NCBI GenBank assembly: GCA_003501525.1
Contig: DNPI01000139.1
Coordinates: 1 to 5,786 of the forward strand
Source: Planctomycetota bacterium
GTDB taxonomy: Bacteria; Planctomycetota; UBA1135
Reading direction: 5' to 3'
Length of the DNA: 5,786 bases
Both the position numbers and the translations under genes were made by a program. Under the pieces are notes generated by a model. It was given only the letters and a program-made list of their open reading frames with translations. It did no database searches and was not told where the DNA came from. Below, one piece after another: positions 1 through 3,888 of this stretch (position 1 is its first letter; every line of letters begins with the position of its first letter).

Positions 1-150
1 ATTGGATTAACTGCAACTCTCGATTTCGCGGCCTCCCGACTTGAAGTTGCCGACCAAGTATTCTCCTTCGCCCCCCTAGGCCCCGCTGCCCAAGATTTAA
101 TTGCCTCCGGTGGTCTTGAGGCTCAAGTCAAGGCTCGATTGGAGGCCTAA
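1..150 (+). CDS. C-terminal fragment of a 3-isopropylmalate dehydratase-type small subunit (LeuD-like)
   Basis: The plus-strand reading frame is open from base 1 and ends at a TAA at 148-150, so only the last 49 residues are visible and the start lies off the left edge. The tail reads like the end of the aconitase-superfamily swivel subunit (LeuD and homoaconitase small subunit). A short beta segment containing F-S-F-A-P-L corresponds to the family's 'y-x-f-e-P-l' element. It is followed by a helix (A-Q-D-L-I), the turn A-S-G-G-L-E, and a last helix ending V-K-A-R-L, matching the usual 'a-G-G-L-x-x-y-v-k-k-r-L' ending. In this family the small subunit pairs with a 4Fe-4S large subunit to isomerise a hydroxy-dicarboxylate, as in leucine biosynthesis. 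The exact substrate cannot be read from the tail. The gene converges on the minus-strand array, leaving 9 bases between the two stops. No T-tract terminator follows. Assignment is by remembered family pattern only. Confidence 0.62.
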   Translation: MGLTATLDFAASRLEVADQVFSFAPLGPAAQDLIASGGLEAQVKARLEA

Positions 151-159
151 TCAGAAGAC

Positions 160-714
160 CTATTCAGGCATCAGCCCCTTCACAAGAGGCTCATATGTCA
201 TGAAGTCAGCATGATGGACAATCCAGGCCTCTGGCGTGCGTTTAACTAAATTGCCCTCGCCAGCATGAGTCGCGACGATGTGGCAAACAGCATCAGGAAC
301 TCCACATTCCATCGCAAGGCCGACGCCTGTGAAAGGATGGCGCAAGTATTGGCCACGGCGTGACTGGACGAGTTCGCCATCCTTCTTTTCGTATTCGAGC
401 AATTTGCCCACATCCGCCAAGATGGCTCCGGCAATAAGCGTGTCTCGATCAACAGGCATGGCTTCGCCCATAAACTCATCGATACCCTCTGAGCAGCGAG
501 CAGCTAAGTGGACAACGAGGCGCTTGTGAGCCAAAAAGCTGACAGAGCAATTCTCAACATGCAACGTGAAAGGCATCTGATCAAGATCAGCGGGGTCCAA
601 AGGACTGTTCTCAAATCCTAGTATCCATGTAGCAAGGACCTGCTCACGTAGCTCCTCACTGTCAATCCACTCGATTTCAGGCCAAACCTCTAAAACTTCT
701 TCGCGGGTTGTCAT
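160..714 (-). CDS. small HD-superfamily protein with a substituted HD doublet
   Basis: This 184-residue protein has the layout of a small single-domain HD phosphohydrolase-like family. A helix carries H63 (F-L-A-H-K-R). The core motif is G-A-I-L-A-D-V-G-K-L-L-E-Y-E at about 96-109. Conserved-looking stretches R-H-P-F-T-G (H126), C-H-I-V-A-T-H-A-G-E-G (H145, H150) and V-H-H-A-D-F (H167, H168, D170) follow. In canonical HD proteins the core reads H-D-x-G-K and the pair binds metal. Here position 100 is alanine (codon GCG), while D101 and the other candidate ligands remain, so hydrolase activity is uncertain. The reading frame extends upstream to a TTG at 741 inside the aminopeptidase gene. I prefer the ATG at 714, which leaves an 11-base gap after the upstream stop. 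No convincing Shine-Dalgarno precedes either start, so expression probably depends on coupling. It is the last gene of the array. Its substrate is unknown. Confidence 0.8.
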   Translation of the reverse strand: MTTREEVLEVWPEIEWIDSEELREQVLATWILGFENSPLDPADLDQMPFTLHVENCSVSFLAHKRLVVHLAARCSEGIDEFMGEAMPVDRDTLIAGAILADVGKLLEYEKKDGELVQSRRGQYLRHPFTGVGLAMECGVPDAVCHIVATHAGEGNLVKRTPEAWIVHHADFMTYEPLVKGLMPE

Positions 715-725
715 AGCAGCGGATT

Positions 726-2285
726 CTAAGCTTTTCGCCAAAGAAGTTCGACAAGCGGATCAACCACCGGAGATTGAATCGGACCACCTTCGAGCTCAAA
801 CCGCGATTCAGATTGATCGACAGTAAAAACTTTTTCGCGAACTTCCCCATCGGAACCAGTCCAACGCAACCGAATGTTGAAACGCCAAGGAGCCCCAATT
901 TGGGTGATGATGACCGCATCATTCTCCCACTTGAACCTAAGTTCAGGGCAACCCGGATGGTCCAACCATTGACTAAAGAACCAACCCAGAGTTTGGCCAC
1001 TAGCCTCTTCCAAAGCCTCCCGAAGCGTTGAAGTATTGACCGCGGTACCGCGATTGGCCAGGTACCATGATTTGATACCGGCAAAAAAGTCTTCATCTCC
1101 AACCTGTCCCCTCAGCATATGTAATACCCAAGCCCCTTTCGGGTAAGTATTGGTGTTGAGAGCAGAATCAGGGTGCTCGTAGCCCCCCCACCGAATCGGA
1201 AGGGTTCGGCCTTCTTTGGAAATCAGCCAGCGGCGTCTCATCCCTTCGAGACTCCTATCAAGCGAGGGCCCCCCGGTAGAAGCATGAAGCCAAGGCCCAA
1301 AATAGGAAGCAAATCCCTCCGAAAGCCAAACCTCCTTCCAGGCAGCATAACCAACGGCGTCTCCAAACCACTGATGTGCCAATTCATGGGCCATCGTTCC
1401 TATTCCACGCCCAGGAGCATCAAAAATACGCTCCATTAACCAAGTATTGCCCGCATTCTCCATCCCACCCCATCGTGTAGGGACTTGAACCACCAAGTAC
1501 TTCCCGTAGGAATAAGGCCCAAAGACTTCCTCCATAGTTTTCATCCAGGCAGCATGATGCAAAAGACCACGCCGGGCCTTGGGCTTGTCACGAGTCCAAA
1601 CAAGATGCGGCCTCAAGCGAGCCTCACCACCTTCTATTACTTCGTCCCAAGGCCCCACTCCAATGGCGTAGAGATAAGGAGGGATTTCTGCCACTGTCTC
1701 TCTTTCGGCAAACATCCAACCATCTTTCTGTAAACGGCTCCACTCCTCACCGTTTTGCGGAACGCCGCTCGCCACAGCCCGAGTACCTTTCGGGTATCGC
1801 ACAATGGTCTTAAAAATTGCTCGGTCAGCCGGGTTGTCTTCACAAGGAAGCCATCCACGGGCACGGATAGAAAAATGATCTGTCCAGGCCGTGGGCTGAT
1901 TGTGGCGATTCTTGCCAAACCGAAAGCCATGCGGCGGGATGCCTGGCCCAAGAAGAGCGGAAAACTTAAATTCTTTGCCCGCCGCAACAGGCTGAGCCAG
2001 TTGCACAGTAACTTTGTCTCCTTCCCAGGAAGCCTTCAACTGCTTGCCTCCCTGCTGAAAAACCGGATGCCAGAAAGGGCCAATAACGGAGTCAAGGTGA
2101 ACTGCATCTAAATCCTCCTGCGCACGAAAGAGGTAATCAACCCTCCCAGAAAGATACCCATCGTTCTCCTTGGCACTTGGATTCACCTGAAGCTCTATCG
2201 AATAAGACAAAGCATCGTGCCGGATGTCGTCATCACTTGGAGCGTCCTGCAGCAGGACCGAACTTAAAGCAAAGAAGAGGCTCAC
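726..2285 (-). CDS. M1-family zinc aminopeptidase, short form
   Basis: This 519-residue protein is a gluzincin of peptidase family M1, which removes N-terminal residues from peptides. An N-terminal beta domain spans about residues 20-205. The catalytic domain carries the exopeptidase motif G-G-M-E-N at 273-277, the zinc motif H-E-L-A-H at 300-304, and the third zinc ligand E323 after exactly 18 intervening residues. Y381 in Y-P-K-G-A-W is the likely transition-state tyrosine. A small beta domain runs from about 450 to the end. The large C-terminal helical domain of longer family members is missing, so this resembles the short three-domain type. The first residues (S-L-F-F-A-L-S-S-V-L-L) look like a weak signal peptide without a basic n-region, so export is uncertain. 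The GTG at 2285 is the only practical start. It lies 3 bases after the elbB stop, which is in the same frame. A GGAG sits about 15 bases upstream, farther than usual. Confidence 0.93.
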   Translation of the reverse strand: MSLFFALSSVLLQDAPSDDDIRHDALSYSIELQVNPSAKENDGYLSGRVDYLFRAQEDLDAVHLDSVIGPFWHPVFQQGGKQLKASWEGDKVTVQLAQPVAAGKEFKFSALLGPGIPPHGFRFGKNRHNQPTAWTDHFSIRARGWLPCEDNPADRAIFKTIVRYPKGTRAVASGVPQNGEEWSRLQKDGWMFAERETVAEIPPYLYAIGVGPWDEVIEGGEARLRPHLVWTRDKPKARRGLLHHAAWMKTMEEVFGPYSYGKYLVVQVPTRWGGMENAGNTWLMERIFDAPGRGIGTMAHELAHQWFGDAVGYAAWKEVWLSEGFASYFGPWLHASTGGPSLDRSLEGMRRRWLISKEGRTLPIRWGGYEHPDSALNTNTYPKGAWVLHMLRGQVGDEDFFAGIKSWYLANRGTAVNTSTLREALEEASGQTLGWFFSQWLDHPGCPELRFKWENDAVIITQIGAPWRFNIRLRWTGSDGEVREKVFTVDQSESRFELEGGPIQSPVVDPLVELLWRKA

Positions 2286-2288
2286 AGC

Positions 2289-2951
2289 CTAGTCAATCAG
2301 CTCCAGGACCTTCGCTACCAACTTCCTTATGCCCTTGTCCGCATCCGCAATGGATTCGGCAAGCATATAGGCCGGAGTAGAAACAATTTTCCGATCGCGA
2401 TCGACCTGAATGTTGCCAACGGTCTTATCTACATGTTTGGCACCCAAAGCCTCCATTGCCTCGGCGGTCCCTGAATCGTTACCTATGGTTAATCGAGAAC
2501 CGGGGTTGTCCCGCAATGCTGCTGCAGCCATCGCTGGAGCAATGCATATCACTCCCAACGGTTTGCCAGCATTCACTACTCCCTGAACAACACGTTCCAC
2601 GTCAGGGTGGACTGAACAATCAGCACCCGTCACTGCAAAATCACAAAGGTTTTTAGCCGCTCCGAAACCGCCCGGAAAAATCAGAGCATCGAAATCATCG
2701 ACACCTATTTGAGCCGCATCGACAACCTCGCCTCGGGCAATACGCGCAGATTCTTGTAATACATTGCGACTTTCTCCTTCTGCAATATCCCCAGTCAGAT
2801 GGTTAACAACATGCATCTGGTCGCAGTCCGGAGCAAAACAAACAGCTTCGGCCCCCGCTTCATCTAAAGCGAGAAGGACGAGAACCGATTCATGAATTTC
2901 AGCGCCGTCAAAGACGCCGCAACCAGAAAGACAAACTCCTACGCGCACCAT
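2289..2951 (-). CDS. elbB: ElbB, DJ-1/PfpI-superfamily glyoxalase
   Basis: This 220-residue protein is full length and closely follows Escherichia coli ElbB as I remember it. Recognisable blocks are L-S-G-C-G-V-F-D-G-A-E-I-H-E at 8-21, C-F-A-P-D at 38-42, N-H-L-T-G at 50-54, F-P-G-G-F-G-A-A-K-N-L at 92-102, and T-P-A-Y-M-L-A near 192-198. The nucleophile elbow is I-C-I-A-P-A-M with C136 as the catalytic cysteine. The family belongs to the class I glutamine amidotransferase-like fold. E. coli ElbB has glyoxalase activity converting glyoxal to glycolate, and was earlier linked to isoprenoid synthesis; the in vivo role remains unsettled. The ATG at 2951 is preceded by AAGGAG with a 6-base spacer, the best ribosome site in the window. 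That site is buried in an inverted repeat (2956-2982). The aminopeptidase start follows the stop after 3 bases, so the two are very likely translated together. Confidence 0.95.
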   Translation of the reverse strand: MVRVGVCLSGCGVFDGAEIHESVLVLLALDEAGAEAVCFAPDCDQMHVVNHLTGDIAEGESRNVLQESARIARGEVVDAAQIGVDDFDALIFPGGFGAAKNLCDFAVTGADCSVHPDVERVVQGVVNAGKPLGVICIAPAMAAAALRDNPGSRLTIGNDSGTAEAMEALGAKHVDKTVGNIQVDRDRKIVSTPAYMLAESIADADKGIRKLVAKVLELID

Positions 2952-2955
2952 AGAT

Positions 2956-2982
2956 AACTCCTTAAGAGGGACATAAGGAGTT
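2956..2982 (-). promoter_or_regulatory. hairpin sequestering the elbB ribosome-binding site
   Basis: Bases 2956-2964 (aactcctta) and 2974-2982 (taaggagtt) are perfect reverse complements, giving a 9-bp stem with a 9-base loop at 2965-2973. In the minus-strand transcript the 3' arm contains the whole Shine-Dalgarno AAGGAG of elbB, and the arm ends 4 bases before the ATG. No U-tract follows on either strand, so it does not look like an intrinsic terminator. The inferred role is translational control: folding would hide the site, and ribosomes or a trans-acting factor would open it. Confidence 0.6.
2958..2963 (-). promoter_or_regulatory. strong Shine-Dalgarno of elbB
   Basis: The minus strand reads AAGGAG followed by the 6-base spacer TTATCT and then ATG at 2951. 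It fixes the elbB start. It is the only near-consensus ribosome site in the array; the other genes start by stop/start overlap or lack a clear site. Confidence 0.85.
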
Positions 2983-2998
2983 TACGGTTGCCGATCAT

Positions 2999-3277
2999 TC
3001 AGACTTCCAGGCCATCAAGGATGTTTTCAACATCCTCCATGCCAAACGCATGAAACCAGCGACCTTCAGGAGCAAGGTAAGCATGCGGACCATCGTGGCA
3101 GACGCCAAGACAACCTGTTCGAGTTACGCGGATCTGAGGTTTAAGGCCTCTTTTCTTTACTCCATCCTTAAGAGCTCTCAATAAATCTTCTGACGCGTGT
3201 TCCCTACCACAAGATTCCTTAGCACCTGGCAGGCGTGAATTAATGCAAACGAAAAGAAGTTTTTCCGGAACTGTCAT
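2999..3277 (-). CDS. [2Fe-2S] thioredoxin-like ferredoxin (COG3411-like)
   Basis: This 92-residue electron carrier has the thioredoxin-fold [2Fe-2S] pattern shared by clostridial-type 2Fe ferredoxins and the NuoE subunit. Strand L-L-F-V-C-I-N carries C11. C23 follows after 11 residues, and T-G-C-L-G-V-C carries C56 and C60. These positions nearly coincide with the ligands I recall for Clostridium pasteurianum 2Fe ferredoxin (11, 24, 56, 60). The tail G-P-H-A-Y-L-A-P-E-G-R-W-F is also typical of the family, as is the final helix. The protein is soluble and cytoplasmic and should move single electrons, but its redox partner is not evident here. The ATG at 3277 overlaps the upstream TGA as ATGA. 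A TTG ten codons earlier (3304) is possible but lies inside the transglycosylase gene. No Shine-Dalgarno is seen before the ATG, so translational coupling is likely. Confidence 0.92.
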   Translation of the reverse strand: MTVPEKLLFVCINSRLPGAKESCGREHASEDLLRALKDGVKKRGLKPQIRVTRTGCLGVCHDGPHAYLAPEGRWFHAFGMEDVENILDGLEV

Positions 3278-3888
3278 GAGGTAGAAATGCCACGGGTCTT
3301 CCAAGCTTCCGTTTCAGGGATTTCAGGCCAACCGATCCCATTCTCAGCTCGTTCACGAAAACGATCACGAAGTCGAAGTATCTGCGTTCTGTATTCCCAG
3401 GGGGAAGGCTTCTTCTTTCGCATCGCCTCAATCCAAATTTCCATTGTCCCTGCATCGCGAATTCCTCGCCGTACCGCATTGGGACCGATTCGATAAGCCA
3501 ATAAACCGAGATCCATGTCCCCATCGAATTTTTGCAAACAATCGAGAAGGTAAAAAGCGCCCAAAAGCAAATTCACTTGAGGATTCATAAGGTCGCCCTG
3601 TATTCCACGCTGCTCCGCAACTTCTGCAGCCGTAGATGGGATGAGTTGACATAAACCACGAGCGCCCGACTTTGACACCGCTCCCGGAAGCCCTCTGCTT
3701 TCTGCAAAAACAAGTCCCGCGAGAAGAAAAGGATCACCCAAGCCAGAAGAATCAGAAGCTTCAAGAATCTCGACAGCAAACTCTTCGACACGAAAAATAG
3801 CATCAAAAGGCTTAAGGAAAATCAGGCCTAGGCCAACTAGGCCAAAAAGAAAAAAGACAACTGTTCGCACGCTCAATTTCGCACTCAT
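3274..3888 (-). CDS. membrane-anchored lytic transglycosylase (Slt/GH23 family 1)
   Basis: This 204-residue protein begins with a short basic segment and one hydrophobic helix (about residues 9-27), then a soluble catalytic domain that should lie outside the cytoplasmic membrane. Motif I is F-A-E-S-R-G with E63 as the catalytic acid. Motif II is G-A-R-G-L-C-Q-L-I-P-S-T-A at 75-87, close to the family consensus G-A-x-G-L-M-Q-L-M-P-x-T-A. N-L-L-L-G-A-F-Y-L at 106-114 and A-Y-R-I-G-P-N-A-V at 131-139 complete the family pattern. Such enzymes cleave the MurNAc-GlcNAc bond of peptidoglycan and form 1,6-anhydro products. The usual A-Y-N-x-G is A-Y-R-x-G here. A GTG at 3936 would add 16 residues, but the ATG at 3888 forms an ATGA overlap with the upstream stop and leaves a sensible signal-anchor, so it is preferred. 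A 5-bp GC hairpin lies immediately before this ATG. Confidence 0.9.
   Translation of the reverse strand: MSAKLSVRTVVFFLFGLVGLGLIFLKPFDAIFRVEEFAVEILEASDSSGLGDPFLLAGLVFAESRGLPGAVSKSGARGLCQLIPSTAAEVAEQRGIQGDLMNPQVNLLLGAFYLLDCLQKFDGDMDLGLLAYRIGPNAVRRGIRDAGTMEIWIEAMRKKKPSPWEYRTQILRLRDRFRERAENGIGWPEIPETEAWKTRGISTS

Larger units (their letters stand above)
2939..2998 (-). other. possible 19-codon leader reading frame overlapping the elbB start
   Basis: An ATG at 2998 lies one base after the ferredoxin TGA (TGAATG). It opens a 19-codon frame reading M-I-G-N-R-K-L-L-M-S and so on, ending at a TAG at 2941-2939, ten bases into elbB in a different frame. A GGAAG lies about 5 bases before the ATG, inside the ferredoxin gene. 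Both arms of the hairpin at 2956-2982 fall within this frame, so translating it would melt the stem and expose the elbB site. Nothing in the peptide is recognisable. Chance is a serious alternative for so short a frame. Confidence 0.3.

Noticed and set aside
173..191. Imperfect hairpin 22 bases after the LeuD-like stop, considered as a terminator
   Set aside because: The stem has one mismatch and a 3-base loop, and no T-run follows on either strand. It also lies inside the end of the HD gene.
677..1102. A 141-codon minus-strand frame overlapping the aminopeptidase C-terminus
   Set aside because: It lies in another frame of a well-supported M1 gene, shows no family features and has no ribosome site.
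2392..2403. 12-bp perfect palindrome cgatcgcgatcg
   Set aside because: It falls in elbB codons for an Asp-Arg-Asp-Arg run, which produces the palindrome by itself. It is not the HIP1 octamer and I see no further copies of it.
2952..2998. Internal promoter in the gap before elbB
   Set aside because: I could not find a -35/-10 pair at acceptable spacing on the minus strand. The inverted repeat explains the sequence better.
3828..3845. Two tandem copies of ctaggccaa
   Set aside because: They encode part of the Leu/Val/Gly-rich membrane helix of the transglycosylase. Two copies of a 9-mer in such a segment need no special explanation.
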